Shown here: positions 1 to 12,745 of the stretch, one piece after another | Numbering within the stretch: position 1 is the first letter of the stretch | Layout of the letters: every line of letters starts with the position of its first letter | Source: Neofusicoccum parvum | Lineage: Eukaryota; Ascomycota; Dothideomycetes; Botryosphaeriales; Botryosphaeriaceae | Direction: 5' to 3' | Length of the DNA: 64,000 nucleotides | NCBI GenBank assembly: GCA_020912385.1 | Contig: CP087213.1 | Coordinates: 1,550,001 to 1,614,000, forward strand | Position numbers and translations under genes: made by a program | The notes under the pieces: generated by a model | What the model was told of the DNA's origin: nothing | Seen by the model: only the letters and a program-made list of their open reading frames with translations | The model's database searches: none

Positions 1-2831
1 ACAGACTCGTCGCCTATCCGCTATGCCTCCAGCTCCAGCCCTACCCGTGCCGGGAACGCCCAGCGCGAGCCCCGAAGCAGCAGCAGCGCGCTCTTCGTCC
101 GATCCTCGCTCTCTGGCCCACCGGGCTCGTCGGCGCGCAACCGGCGAAGCGACATCAACTCTGATCTTCTGGGCAGCGCAAGCGCTCGTGGACGCCGCCT
201 CTTCGTCGATGAGCGCGGTAATACCATGGGCGCCAACCAGGCATCTGATGTCGCTACCTTTTCCAACCTCGACCCTAATACCTCGGATGCCGAAGCCACG
301 AGCGTCGACCCCAACAGAGTTATCTGGGGTACCAATATCTCCATTACTGACGCCATGCACGGCTTCAAGGAGTTCCTCGTCAGCTTCCAGAAAAAGTACC
401 GCATGATCCAGGATGAGCAGCTGCAGGAGGGACAGCAGCTATCTCAAGATCACCCGGGAACGACGAAGGAGTATGTGGAGATGATGAAGACGATGCTGGA
501 CCTGGGCGTCACGGCGCTCAACCTGGATGCACGCAATCTAAAGTCCTTCCCTCCTACGAGGAAGCTCTGGCACCAGTTGCAAGCCTTTCCCAACGAAGTC
601 ATCCCGATCATGGATGTGGCGGTCAAGGATGTCATGGCTGAGCTTGCTGATAAGCGCATGAACGAGATGCGCATGCAGCAACAGCAGGGTCAGCGGCCGC
701 AGAGGGCGAGAGATGGCAGCTCCTTGCCGCCGGTTCCCAGCTCGGATGTCGACTCCCCTGCCGCTTTCCCCAATGACGCGGCAGAGATACCCGATCTAGT
801 TCGCGAGGTCGAGTCAAAGATTTACAGAGTCCGTCCCTTTGGTCTAGACGAGACAATCAACCTTCGAGAGCTCAACCCGGGTGGTATGTTGCTCGACTTC
901 CCGCTGTCTGGGGCATTACTGACTTGGAATAGATATGGACAAGCTGGTTAGCATCAAAGGACTTGTAATTCGGACCACCCCTATCATCCCCGACATGAAA
1001 GATGGTGAGCTCAATTTCTCCGATCTTCTTGGTACATGTGCTGACGATCCTAGCCTTCTTCCGCTGCTCCGTCTGCAATCACACTGTCAAGGTCGACATT
1101 GACCGCGGCAAGATTGCCGAGCCCACCCAGTGCCCCCGTCCGGTTTGCAATTCGCCCAACTCGATGCAGATTGTACACAACCGATCCGGATTCTCAGACA
1201 AGCAAGTCATCAAGCTTCAAGAGACGCCTGACAGTGTTCCCGACGGACAAACGCCGCATTCCGTGTCCTTGTGCGCGTACGACGAGCTTGTTGACGTATG
1301 CAAGGCAGGTGACCGCGTTGAAATCACTGGAATCTTCAAGTGCAACCAAGTCCGCGTCAACCCTCGGCAAAGAACCGTCAAGAACATCTTCAAGACCTAC
1401 GTCGATGCTCTGCACATCCAAAAGGTGGACAAGAAGAGAATGGGCATCGACACATCGACGATCGAAGAAGAGCTCTCTGAGCACATCGCCGGAGACATCG
1501 AGGAGGTGCGCAAGGTCAGCGAGGAAGAGGAGGCGAAGATCAAGGAGGTTGCGGCGCGGCCGGACGTTTACGAGCTGCTCGCTAGGTCTTTGGCTCCCAG
1601 CATCTACGAGATGGACGACGTAAAGAAGGGCATCCTCCTCCAATTGTTCGGCGGCACGAACAAATCGTTCGAGAAGGGAGGCAGCCCAAAGTACAGGGGT
1701 GACATCAACGTTCTCCTCTGCGGTGACCCGTCCACGTCGAAGTCCCAGCTGCTCCAGTACGTCCACAAAATCGCACCACGTGGCATATACACGTCTGGAA
1801 AGGGTTCCTCGGCCGTTGGTTTGACAGCATATGTGACGCGCGACCCTGAGACACGCCAGCTTGTGCTCGAGTCCGGTGCGCTTGTCCTGTCAGACGGGGG
1901 TGTGTGCTGCATCGACGAGTTTGACAAGATGTCGGATGCAACCCGTTCGGTGTTGCACGAAGTGATGGAGCAGCAAACCGTCTCCATTGCCAAAGCTGGT
2001 ATCATCACCACGCTCAACGCCCGCACCTCTATCCTCGCCTCTGCCAATCCCATCGGCAGCAAGTACAACCCCAATCTCCCTGTCCCACAGAACATCGACC
2101 TCCCGCCCACTCTCCTCTCGCGTTTCGACCTCGTCTACCTTGTCCTCGACCGCATCGATGAGCAGAACGACCGCCGCCTCGCTCGCCACTTGGTCGGCAT
2201 GTACCTCGAGGACAATCCTGCCAACGCCTCCGCTCACGAAGTCCTCCCCGTCGATTTTCTAACCGCCTACATCTCATACGCACGCTCGCATTGCCAGCCT
2301 CGCCTGACGCAAGCCGCGTCGGAGGAGCTTGTCGCCGAGTACGTGGCGATGCGCAAGCTGGGCGAAGACGTCCGGGCGGCAGAGCGCCGCATCACCGCCA
2401 CGACCCGTCAGCTCGAATCGATGATCCGTCTCTCGGAAGCGCACGCCAAGATGCGTCTCGCGGCGACGGTCGAGGCGTCGGACGTCCGGGAAGCGGTGCG
2501 CCTCATCAAAAGCGCGCTCAAGCAGGCCGCAACCGATGCCCGCACCGGTCTGATCGACATGGCCCTGCTGACCGAGGGCACCAGCGCCAGCGAGCGCCGC
2601 CGCAAAGAGGACCTCAAGACAGGCGTGCTGGCCGCGCTCGACGACATGACGCGCACCGGCACGGCTGTCAGACTTTCAGACGTCGTCAGGCGCGTTGGCG
2701 AGGGCGCGAGCGTGCAGGTCGAGGGGCAGGAGGTTGTTGAGGCGCTCAGGGCGCTGGAGGCGGAGGGCAAGGTGCAGATTACGGGTGAGGGCGCGAGGAG
2801 GAGCGTCAGGAGGGTGACGGGTGTTGTTTGA
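1..2831 (+). CDS. MCM4: MCM4 replication licensing helicase subunit (5' end outside window)
   Basis: Subunit 4 of the MCM2-7 replicative helicase, loaded at origins in the nucleus. Exons are 1-883, 933-1004 and 1054-2831, with two 49-bp introns; about 910 residues are visible and roughly the first 100 are missing. The visible N-terminus is the Ser-rich tail with the TDSSPIRYASSSS stretch. Then come the MCM N-terminal domain, a zinc finger (FRCSVC followed by CPRPVC, 1060-1150), and the AAA core with Walker A GDPSTSKSQ (about 1720-1750), Walker B CIDEFDKM (about 1907-1930) and the arginine-finger motif SRFDLVYLV. A winged-helix tail ends in TGVV. Frame 1 is open from base 1, so the true start lies upstream. 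The SxSQ form of Walker A, the zinc finger and the SSPIRY tail favour MCM4 over other MCMs. It converges on the tyrosinase gene. Confidence 0.97.
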
Positions 2832-3774
2832 GTTTTTTTTTCCCTGGTCGTAATGAAGGTAAAGTGCAGGTCAGTGCTTGGGTTTTGTTGGGCTACCGTC
2901 ATGGAGGCGAATATGTTTATGAGATATCACGGTTTCTAGAGTCTTTGAAAACAGAACGGACGACGGACGAATGCAAAGTGCTTTTTCAGAAGAAAAAAAA
3001 AGGAGAGATTTTGTTATTGTTGTCGCGAGGACTGCGTGAAAGGAATGGTCTATCCCAGACTGGTGAAAGAAAAAAACCTCGCCGATAATTAACCCCCGGC
3101 CCTCTGTCAAAGAGAGGAGATGTGTAATACCCCATATGCTTGTTGTGTGTTTTATTGCTTCCTGGGTAGAAAAAAACATGTGGATGTCCCCCTCCCACCA
3201 CCACCTGATAAAAGAATGTCTTCTAGCCGAGCCAGATAATGATAATCTTGAAGAGCGGGGGTCGTTGCCCGCAAGATTACTAGAAGACATTACCACTAGT
3301 TCGGGGAGAGAGAGGACTTTCGTCCGTCGGTCCGTCCCCCTCCGCTTCCTTCCGCCGACGATCAGAATAAAAAAAGGGGGAAAGTCTATCAAGGAGATGA
3401 TGATGGGAGAACGACGACGATTGCCGTCGAACCGGTAGACTAGAAATTGACTGCGCCTTTTTTTCGGTTTCCTCTTTTCTCGCCAATACGGCGCCTTGGA
3501 AGAGGATGTCGTGTTGTTGTTTTCGGTGCTTGGCTTTTGCCTTTTTTTTCCCTTTATGGTTTTGTCGCAATCAAAGCTTCCTCCCGTTTAGGAAAGAGAC
3601 GTTCACCTGGTAAGGCGATGGTGCATGAATTTAAGCCGCCGGACAAGAACGAAGAACACGAAGGACACCGCCAATGGATGATGATGCAGTCGAAATGAGC
3701 ACTGCTGAATGACTGACGGGGCAAAGACAGAAGCTTTCCCCAAAAATGGGAGAGTAAGACTTTGACTCGGGTTC
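2832..3774. other. Intergenic region between convergent MCM4 and tyrosinase genes
   Basis: No coding sequence is recognisable. The region holds both 3' ends and many short A-runs and GA-rich stretches. It also contains an imperfect hairpin at 3215-3291, listed separately. Confidence 0.7.
3215..3291. repeat. Imperfect inverted repeat (hairpin) in the MCM4-tyrosinase intergenic region
   Basis: The 12-mer AATGTCTTCTAG at 3215-3226 is the exact reverse complement of 3280-3291. TAATCTTG at 3243-3250 pairs with CAAGATTA at 3272-3279, and a short CGGG/CCCG pairing follows. The 3' arm is contiguous over about 24 nt, while the 5' arm carries two unpaired inserts. It could fold in the 3' transcript of either gene. 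Its role is unknown. Confidence 0.7.
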
Positions 3775-6568
3775 TTAATGCGAGCCCTTCAAGCCAAGGA
3801 AAGAGCTCGTCGACAGACCGCCAGCCTTGCCGCACGTGATCTGGGTCAGCGTCTCGTAGTTGCCCACGCGCGTCGGGAATTCGCAGTCCTCGGTGGCGGG
3901 CCGGTACTCTGCCTTTACGATCGAAATCTGCAGGCCTGCAACCTGGCTGGCGTCGACGGGGGAGCCGTCGGGCTAGAAAAGAAAATTTCGGTCAGCATGT
4001 TGTTTATGTTCATGGACGTGTGATGTGTGGTGTAATGTGATAATGTGGCGGAAAAGCAACGTTAGGATTCTGAGATGGTTGCACGAAGAGTTTGGGTAGG
4101 AGAGGGGTGGGTGTTCGCCGTCTGTACGGTGCGGTTCGGGCGGGAGCGAAAGGAAACATGAAGTGTAATTGGGATAGTGTTGTTTCCGAAAGATGGTAGG
4201 ATCGAAGCATGTGCAATGACAATGACAGGGAAGTGCGACAGAATGCGTGGAGAGAAGATGAGGGCTCAGGACGGGTGTTGCCCCATCAGGAAACAAGGTT
4301 GTGCAAAGTGACTGTGTAAAGTTTGGATGCAAAGCTTGACATGAAGAGAAGAACGCCTTGAAGCCAGGGGTCTCCAGAGGGAAAGATTCGTGAAAGGGGT
4401 TTAGGCCGCAGGCAATATAAGAGGCGTTCGTATCGCGGATGCCTAAAAAAAGCCTCCCAATACACTACTTCCTCTTCTGTGGGACCTCTCTGTTTCGTTG
4501 GTGAACTTACCTTTGCTATCCTCCACGACAGGCTCTTCGTGAGATACGGAACCACTTCCGATGGGTCCATGCAGCCCAGGTCCTTTGTGGAAACGCGCTG
4601 CTCGAGCTCGCGCGTCAATGAAACAGCGGCGTAGATGTCCTTGCTCACGCCGCTCGTAGACATCGCCGAGTTGTCCATCACGAACAGCGGGGAGGCGCCG
4701 GCGAGGTGGTCATCCGTGCGCCATTCGGCGGGGTTGTCGCTGAAGTCGCCCAGGAAGAGGTAGATGGAACCGGAGCCGCCGAGCGCACACTTGTCGATCT
4801 TGATATTGGCCGTGTATTCGTAACGCTTCTGATCTTTAGCGGCTGCGTCAGGATCAATCTGGCCAGGTTGGATGAGCGCGTCGATGGTGTCAGAAATATC
4901 CTTGATCGCTCCAGTCACTCCGTCCACCACCTCGCCGATAGGATAATTGGTAGCAGTGCGCTTTGTTTTGTGACCGACTGTGCTTTGGCCGTACAGTCGG
5001 TTGATGGTTGTCCTCAAAGCCGACTGGTCTGCATTTTGGATCTCCGGGTAGGTGTAGCCGAATGTCTTAACATCACGGATTGAGTTAGAAGTCCAGAACT
5101 CGCCGTCCTCATTGGAGTGGAAGGGGTACAGTGCTAGGCAAAGTCAGTATTTACTCCCAGTGGCTTATTGAGATTTTCCTACCTGAGTCGGCATCCTGGA
5201 CCGTTCCAGCGTCAACCATGAACGTCGAGTAATCCTGAGCTTCAGCTGCCACATAGCTGTCCGGGTGCAATGCCTGCCAGATGGCAAAGCAACGGTCGAT
5301 GTTCCTGCAAGTTGTGAGATTCTAGTCATACGAATGAAAAAGTGGTCTCCTCACGTGTGATGGAGCATGAAAGCAGGATCAAAGGCTGACCACGGCACTG
5401 CAAGCATGTGGCCATTCTCGCCGCCCACGTAATTGTGGACCCAGCCGTGAACAGCCTCGATGCTTTGGTACTGGTCAGGATGGTAAGACGCCATATTACT
5501 GAAAACGGTGAAGTTGTCGTAGTTAGAAAAGAGGTCATAAAGTGCATCCCGCAACTGCGGACGGAGGTTGTTCATGTTGTTGATGACGCCATTCTCCTGT
5601 GGCTTAGCATTCGCCGTGAGATCTGTTGGGTACCTCATTGTCGTGGGATAGACTGAGAATTGCTTGTTGCTCTGCTCAATTGTTAGCCATATCCAGGATT
5701 GTAAGCTGTGAATGCTTGGGAATTACCTCGTCATAAAGAGCATTAGAATCCAAGGGGTGAAACTTGTACGAATACAGCGGATTGTCGATAACCTCCGTGC
5801 CGTTGGGCATGGTCACTTCGATAGTTGGCGTGGTCATAAAGCTAGGCACATTTGTCTCGCCGTCCGGAGGGAGAACTGCCCAGTCCCAGAAAGGAAAGCG
5901 GAAGGTGTTGGCAGCGTCCGTGTAGTTGTCTTTCTCCGGGCCAGCGGGCCATTCATTCGCTATTTCAATCAATAGACCTTGAAGTGTTTGCTGTTCCCCT
6001 GTGAGCGGCGTGCCTCGGCTGAGAAATAAGTGTTGGACTTACCTCCCAGAGGGCAATATATGGCCTGTGCCATGGCAAAAACAGATTGGACGAATGCATG
6101 CAGTACCCCGACCTGTCGAATCCTTCCGACTCCACGTCATCCCAAGCCACGAAAGGCATGCCATGGATTCCTGTTGCCCATGTTAGCACCCTGCCCGCTC
6201 AAACTCACGTGAGCCTTCTCCTTGACCATCTACTCACCGGCCATCGAGTACCACGACGTCCTCTCTTCCTGGCTCACATTCTGGAGTCTCGACATTCCCA
6301 AAATAAACAGGTTCCACTGGACCTCGTTCTTGGCCAGATCGCGGACCTCCAGGCGGACCTGCACGTCGGAATCGGCGACTCCGGTGATTGCCAGCGGGGT
6401 GTCGGCGGTAGCTTGGCGTTTGTACTTTGCTCCTTGGTGTGCCAGGCCCAGATCGCGGACCTCATGTGAGAGCCGGTCATGACTCAACGGCGACCCCGTG
6501 ACGGTGGGCAGGAGGCATGATCCAGAGACTGCCAGGGCGAGCAGCTGGCGTCCGAGAGCAGGGCGCAT
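3775..6568 (-). CDS. Secreted tyrosinase (type-3 copper phenol oxidase)
   Basis: Oxidises phenols to o-quinones, as in melanin formation or phenolic detoxification. Exons on the minus strand are 6568-6238, 6170-6043, 5990-5727, 5671-5355, 5304-5183, 5133-4511 and 3972-3775, giving 660 residues. A signal peptide covers about residues 1-26. A Kex2-type KR-QA site near residue 53 suggests a short propeptide. CuA ligands are H113, H136 and H145; C134-M-H136 is the usual Cys-x-His thioether motif. CuB ligands are H316 and H320 (VHGWVH), plus one histidine of LHHTNIDR at about 345-346. The long C-terminal extension is typical of fungal tyrosinases. Introns are 49-67 bp except the last, which is 538 bp. 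A TATA box lies about 95 nt upstream. No melanin-cluster genes are nearby, so the substrate is unknown. Confidence 0.93.
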
Positions 6569-6663
6569 CTTGGGAGGTTGGCACAGCTTGTGGAGAGACG
6601 GTCGGGTTCAAAGTGAGGTAAGAGGCTTCGTTGCGCAGGGGGCTTGGACTTCCGGCTTGAGGG

Positions 6664-6669
6664 TTTATA
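6664..6669 (-). promoter_or_regulatory. Probable TATA box of the tyrosinase gene
   Basis: TATAAA on the minus strand, about 95 nt before the tyrosinase ATG at 6568. Spacing and strand fit a core promoter. No transcript data are available. Confidence 0.55.
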
Positions 6670-7778
6670 AAGCCACTACGATACACACACGGCAGCTTGC
6701 ATTAAAGAGGCAAAAACACAGGTAAACAAACGACCGACTGTAACGAGAGAGACGAAATGGAAAGCTGCGTGTGCGGAGGTGGTGAGGGCTGGGCGGGATG
6801 TCTTTTTAACGCTTGGCCAGCGGAGCATATGATGCAGTCTAATACCGGCGGCGGTGTCATTTTCACGAGGTACACAGCCGGCGGGGGCCTCTCGCCTCCT
6901 GCTGGAAGGGCCGGAAAGGCGTGTCATTGGGGTGGCCCGGTCAGGCATGGCTCCCAGGGAGGGTGCGTCGGGGTGGCAGCAGATCGTGGAGATTCTGGAG
7001 CACAGGCCATGCCGGTCTGGGGTGAAGAAGCAAGTTTAGCTCAGCTCATGCTCGTTTGGGCGGAAACGGGCTGCGGCGCAAGAACGCGGTCCGTGTTGGT
7101 GTCGAGTGGGGACGCTGCCGCTGGCCGGGGGACCCATGCGCGGCCGGCGATTGCGATCAGCGGCAGGGAAGCCGGCGATCTCTGCGACAGGCGCTCGAAT
7201 TGCAGGACCGGGACGACTGCTGGCCCAGCGTGCAGCGCCGGCGGCGGCGACGGCGAGCGCGTGTTGCGCAACCTCGGCTGCAGCGCGCCAGCAGGAGGGA
7301 ATGCGCACCACAACGGCAGTGGCAGTGGCTCTGGCCGGCAGCGCGGTGCAGGCAGGTAAGCTTAACGACTCAGGCGGCGCGCGTTCCTGGCCAGCGCGGG
7401 CATGGGCTCGAGACGGGCATGACGGCGCAGAAACGCTGTTTCTCGCGGGGAATGGCGTGAGCTGGTGGCCGCGGCGACTGCTGGTGCGGACAAGGCGGCG
7501 GGTGCAAGGGCGGCGGCCGCCGAGGTTGAAGCTAGAGTGCCGGCTGAAACGGCCAGCAAGCAGCAGCATGTTTGACGCGCCTCAGGCTGCGGCGCGTGTT
7601 TCTCTCGACCGTTGCACTCACACAACCGCCCGCCCGTCCTATCGCCGCCCACGCCTGTCGCCCGCCCGAACCGACACCGCCAGATGCCATCGCCCGCCTG
7701 CAGGCCGGCCGACGCGCGCCAGCCTGCTTCCGCAGCTGCATGCGCGTGTGCTGGGCCGCAGCGGCGCTGGCGCCCGCG

Positions 7779-7779
<1 letters not shown>

Positions 7780-7816
<37 letters not shown>

Positions 7817-7836
7817 GTGTACCTGTGCGTGTACCT
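7780..7836. repeat. Hexanucleotide array (CCTGTG)n
   Basis: About nine units of CCTGTG. The right half is degenerate, with CGTGTA variants. Confidence 0.9.
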
Positions 7837-7987
7837 GCCTCCTTGCTGGCTGCTGATCCTAGAGGAAGGCCCAAGGACGACCACTTGATTCACCGCCCGC
7901 GAGCAGGCATGTTGATGTGCTCTATATTTGGCCGGCCTCCGTCATTGCACCTCCGTTTCACAAAGAATATTGATTTTCGCAGGCTCA

Positions 7988-8020
7988 CGCTGCACTTGCG
8001 CTGCACTTGCGCTGCACTTG
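7988..8020. repeat. 11-bp tandem repeat, three copies
   Basis: CGCTGCACTTG is repeated three times exactly and followed by a diverged partial copy. Confidence 0.9.
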
Positions 8021-9661
8021 CGCCGCACGAGGACCTGCTAGTCAACACCACGCTGGCCCATCCGAGAGCGCGTGCGCAGAACCACCGCGCGGTTGATTGA
8101 CAATGGCCGTCAATGGCCACCTGCCGCCAGCGCGCTCGTGGCTGACCAGCTCTCCGGCAAGGTGGAATTTGAGGGTTCTGGAAGGAACGCGGCCCAGCAA
8201 CGTGTGAACCGCCGCTCCGGGCATTATTCGAGGACGGGGTTGCAGTCGATCCCTTCCCCCCTCTAGAAGCCCGCGGATGCCTCTCGCCAACCCGCCTCCG
8301 GGCGAGCCATTTCGGGAGCTACATCGGAGGGCTCTGACAAGCCCACCGCTTCTGATCTGGGAGGACAAGCGCTGCTTGACAGGTCGCGCAGAGTCAGTCT
8401 GTGACAAGTGTGCACAAAGGGAACCCCACAAACGTGTCGGCAGCTTATCTGCTCGAGACCGGCCTTGTGTGTGTGCGTGCCACCGGTGCGCATGTCCGCT
8501 TCGCCTTGCTTAATGCAACTACCATCACGCGTCGGTGTGTGAGAGGTAGGGGCAGGCTTCCGTCAGCGGCCTTTGACATTTGGGGAGAAGAAACGTGCGG
8601 ACCGCACCGCCGGCGTCACTTCCTCGCCTCTGGTTCCGCGCGGCGTGACTAGCAGCTGACTGGGCGCTGGGCTGTCTGGGATAGAGCACGTCCCGGTACC
8701 TGAGCGACCCAAGGAACACTAAGGAATGCGGCCCCAGCAAACCCTCTCGCCCTCCAACCTCGTATTGTTCTCGGCATCGATCCCGCCGCACATCCCCCTT
8801 TGCTCTCAACTCTTGCCTATCTCAGCCTCCACGTGCTGTAGCGCTGATTCAGATCCGGACCTCCGCTCATCTCTTGCCCATTCCTCCCTTATCCACCGAC
8901 CATTCCGCGGGATCAGGGCCCACACACCAAGGTGTGTTCGCATACCCGGGAAACAAAAGTTCGAGAAATTAAGTTGGGAGGACCTTTCTGGTGTCGTTGT
9001 TTGAACAACGTTTGAAACCACGTCCAGCTAGCCTTTCTTGCACCATCTCGGCCCTTCTTGCATTGTACTGTCGGATATACGTAATTGTTACTGCTGCTAT
9101 TTTCTGGCCGCATCCGTACGTTTGGTGTTTTGTGGAGCGGACATTGAAACACCAGATCCAGTCCCACCCGCGGCGCCAGATCCGAGACTTGAGGCTGTGA
9201 TCGCCCGGCAAGTGGACGCCCGGGCTGACCCGAGAATGGGCAGACAATGCACAGTGCTGAAGACGATCATGTCTTGAGAAAGGGCGCGTCATCGTTGGTG
9301 TTCGCTGAACCTTATGCGTGCGTGCTTCACCTGTGACCAGTTGGTCGAACAACGAGATATGATGACGAGGATACCGAGGTGTGTGAAACGCTTGGAATTT
9401 TGGATATTTCCCAAATGGGCCATGAAGCGGCTTGGCCTTGGTCTGAAAAAAAGGGACTTGTAAGATGTTCAGGGTAACTAAATAATGCACTGATTGCCTA
9501 GAAAGGAAAAATCAAAAAGTGCTAGGAACTTGCCTCGCCATGGAGCTCCCTCGCAGCTCCGTCCACAGGAGCGCCTTGTTGCACCCATCACCCAAGTCCC
9601 CTCTCGCAACGCCTTTTAGAAAATCTACACATATGGAGAGCTTTTGATTCGTCGCTGGGTA

Positions 9662-12000
9662 TTACGAATTCGCCCCGTCATCGTCGACATCATTTCTGGT
9701 CTCCGTTCCGTGGAATGCGTCTCCGAAAGCGTCTCCCTCAAGACCCAAGTCCAAATCATCGCCACCAGTGTAGTCTGCCAGAGCATCGCCGGCGCTATCG
9801 AAAGCACTGAAGTCTGTCGTGTCGAACATGCCTGGTGTGTTTCCTGATGCAGACGCCGGGCCCGAGGTTGTCGTGCCATCTTGGCCTGGACCACTTGTCG
9901 TCATATCAGGCGTATCGATGCTATTCTCCCCAGCGCCACCAGTGGACACATCTTTGGCATGCTCACTCTCGCCACCTACGCCAGCGTTGATCGTATTGTC
10001 TTCGTCCACCATAACCCAGTCGTCAGCTTTGTCGTTAGAGCCTTCGCCACCCATACTTGACATGTCAATGTCCAAATCCATGCCTTCAATCAGATCCATA
10101 CCATCCGCATTAGAGTTCTCACTCTGAGCGGGTAAAGCAGATTGACCTTGGCCTTGTGCTTGATTCGCTTGGGGGGCACCTCCCGGAGTTGCAGTCGCAG
10201 ACTGCCCCTGGCTGTCCGGCTGAGAAATCGGAGGAACCTGAAGCGAGCTACCTCCCGGAGTGGACACAAGAGAGTTTGAGGTATATTGTTCGAGCAGTCC
10301 CGCCGCACTGTTGTCCCCATCCATGGCCGAGTCTTCAACAGACCCGTTGGATTCGCCGTTGGTGGCCAAGTTCTCGGCTCCATTTGCCTCGTTGCCATTT
10401 GTTGGAGCCGGAGCTGGAGGTTCTTCGACCAATCCACCCTTTTCCACACAGTTGACGTTTTTCCGAGGTGCAATGGTGACTCCCAGGGACTTCTCGACAT
10501 CCTCCACCACTTCATTGACTTTGACGTCTAGGTCCTCATCCTCCGAGACCGGGCTGCCAGCTTGGCTTTCCGACTTGCGTCGGGTATTACGAGCATCACT
10601 GAATGCCGCATCCCTTAGGCGTCTCTCGGCCTGGACATACGTCTTACTCTTTGTGAGCTCGGCCATCTTCTCGGAATGCTCGGCCTTCATCTTCTCCAGT
10701 TCCGCCTCTTCGTCCTTCAGGAACTTGGTAATCCGGTCCTCGAAGTCCTTGTACTTCTCTTTGCTCAGCTTTTGATATGCTTTTGGAGCTGCAGGTGTCT
10801 TCTGAGCACCGGGCAGAGAAGAAGCACCCGGGGCATCGAAGAGACCTTCGGTAAGATGGCCAAGCTCGCCCATGAGACCCAGGCCCAAATCCACGGGCAT
10901 AATCTGCCCTGCGGCATATGGAGACGAGAAAACCTCTTCCATCCACTCATGATGCTGGATGTATCTCATGGTACTGATATCTCGGGGCGTAAGATTATCG
11001 AGCAAATCGCCGATCGCGGTGTTTTCTTCGTCCTCGATTGACGTGTCATGCGGGATGCCTACGGCTGTCGGAGGCATACCAGCCGGGGCGTTACCGGGTA
11101 AATGAGCTGGGGGAACTTGACGGGGCCTCTTCGCAGGCGATGGCCCTATCCCAGATCCTTGGCCTGGCGGGTAGAATTGAGGTTGCCTGAACCCACCAGA
11201 ACCTGCTTGCATCGGATGGCCAGGGTACATGCCACCAGGCTGAACGTGACCCTGCTGCATTTGACCGGTTCCGGGGAAGCTGATGTTCGGCCAATTGTGC
11301 CTGTCGTGAAGCATAAACTTCCTCTCCATCAATTGTCCCTGACTTTCTAAGAAACGGCGTTCCTGCATCATCTTCTGCATCTCCGCATTGATCGGAATGC
11401 GGTTTGCCGGCACGCGCGCTTGCGGCTCTGCCTGAGAGTAGTGGACGACGTACAGGGCCTGATCGGGGATGGGCCCTTGTGACGCCGGGTTCCTCGAAAC
11501 TATGCGGTAGCGATGTCTCTGGTGTGAGGTGACTTGTTCGAAGCCCGGCCGGTATCCGCTGCGGCGAACGAGTATTTCGACAGTCTCAAGTCCAGTTAGC
11601 AGGGATGGGCGGAGCACTAGGGTTCTCAAAGCTCACATATCCACGCGTCGACTCGTACGAGAAGCTCGACTCCGGATCGGCCCATACGTATCCATCGCTC
11701 GCATACGCGGTGCTGCGCTGGTTGACAGGCTGCCACTCGAGGAAAACAGAGCCGTCGTTGGGCGGGTTCTGGAAATACTGCCATGTCATGGGAGCCACAT
11801 CCTTCACGATCTTGGGCGCGTTGAGCAAGAACTCGACAGCCTGCTCAACGGATAGGTTCGCGAGAGTCGGGTAGCGATAGGACGAGATGAGGTGGACGTG
11901 CGGCAGCTGTTTGGCAGCAATTGTCAGTTGAAGTCGCGACTCTGCGCGGATGCGCGCGACGTACCAGGAACTGCGGCACCCCGAAGCTTGGGTCCTGCAT
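9662..12000 (-). CDS. SSR4: SSR4-like subunit of SWI/SNF and RSC chromatin remodelling complexes (DUF1750)
   Basis: Fungus-specific subunit shared by the SWI/SNF and RSC remodellers of fission yeast; nuclear. Exons are 12000-11965, 11906-11637 and 11584-9662, giving 742 residues. The first exon encodes only 12 residues (MQDPSFGVPQFL) and joins in phase 0 to LPHVHLISSYRYPTL. Residues about 13-170 match the DUF1750 pattern: WQYFQNPPNDGSVFLEW, then DGYVWADPE, then RGYTVEILVRRSGYRPG across the second splice, then the RHRYRI strand. Around residues 330-390 is a second conserved block (DISTMRYIQHHEWMEEVF, MPVDLGLGLMGELG). Next come a charged coiled-coil-like segment and a low-complexity acidic Ser/Gly/Asp-rich tail. 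The match is from remembered family patterns, so the assignment is strong but not certain. Confidence 0.85.
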
Positions 12001-12745
12001 CGTGAGTGGGCGCGCAGAATCGATGCGCGAATGCGACCAGGGACGGCGAACAAAAATCGGGCAAGTCAAAGGGCGGGGAGGAGATATGCGGGACCACGTC
12101 GACGCGTTGAGCTGCGCTCCGTCGGAGAGCTTGGAGCGACGAACCGTGTCGTCCACCGCCGCCGGCGAAAACCCAGCCCGACCCGCGCTACGCCCAAAAG
12201 GGACCACTGCGCGGCAGCAACATCGACATCACTCCATCCGCCGCGACCCGCGCGCTGGCCTCATGAATCGTGTATCGTGATTACTCACATGCGACCGAAT
12301 CTAGCTGATTAGAAATGGCAGGGTGCTAGAAGACGCGGTTCACATGCAAGGCGCCTTACAGGCCGTCCAAGCTTTGCAGGGGGAGCGAACTTTCTCCGAA
12401 CCTCTGTCAGAATAAAAGACCATGTTTACTGAAAGGCATAGTCTGACGTAACATGTTTCCGCAAATATACTGCTTGTGATGACCTATCGGAAAATGTGCT
12501 CGACTGGTGCCGCCTCTGCAGCCGTATTACTGTTCAAACTGATCCATTGCCGTGAAGATTATTTGCAACTCTTATGAAGGATGATGGTACAGTGCTAGAA
12601 GCATAGCTTTACCGCCGGAAGGACGAGTGGCTGCCTTTCGTTCTGTTGATAATGAAAATGCTCAGATAATCCCACCAAACACCAATTGCTTGCCTGTCGA
12701 CATACTTTCTGCCAAAAGACTAAAAGAGGTGAAAAGTCGGGGGTC
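12001..12745. other. Intergenic region upstream of SSR4
   Basis: Holds the SSR4 promoter (its ATG is at 12000 on the minus strand) and the 3' flank of the RBM42-like gene. The part next to SSR4 is GC-rich and the remainder is AT-richer. No gene or clear motif was recognised. Confidence 0.6.

Larger units (their letters stand above)
6569..9661. other. 3.1-kb stretch without a recognisable gene between tyrosinase and SSR4
   Basis: It contains the tyrosinase promoter at its left end and the SSR4 3' flank at its right end. The middle (about 7000-8500) is GC-rich with overlapping open frames in several phases on both strands. Their translations are Ala/Arg/Pro-rich and resemble no family I know. 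Two short tandem arrays are present (7780-7836 and 7988-8020). I see no RNA gene. Confidence 0.65.

Noticed and set aside
7106..7888. 260-codon plus-strand open frame in the tyrosinase-SSR4 gap
   Set aside because: Compositionally biased, ends in the CCTGTG repeat (LCLCLCL run), with equally long frames on the other strand.
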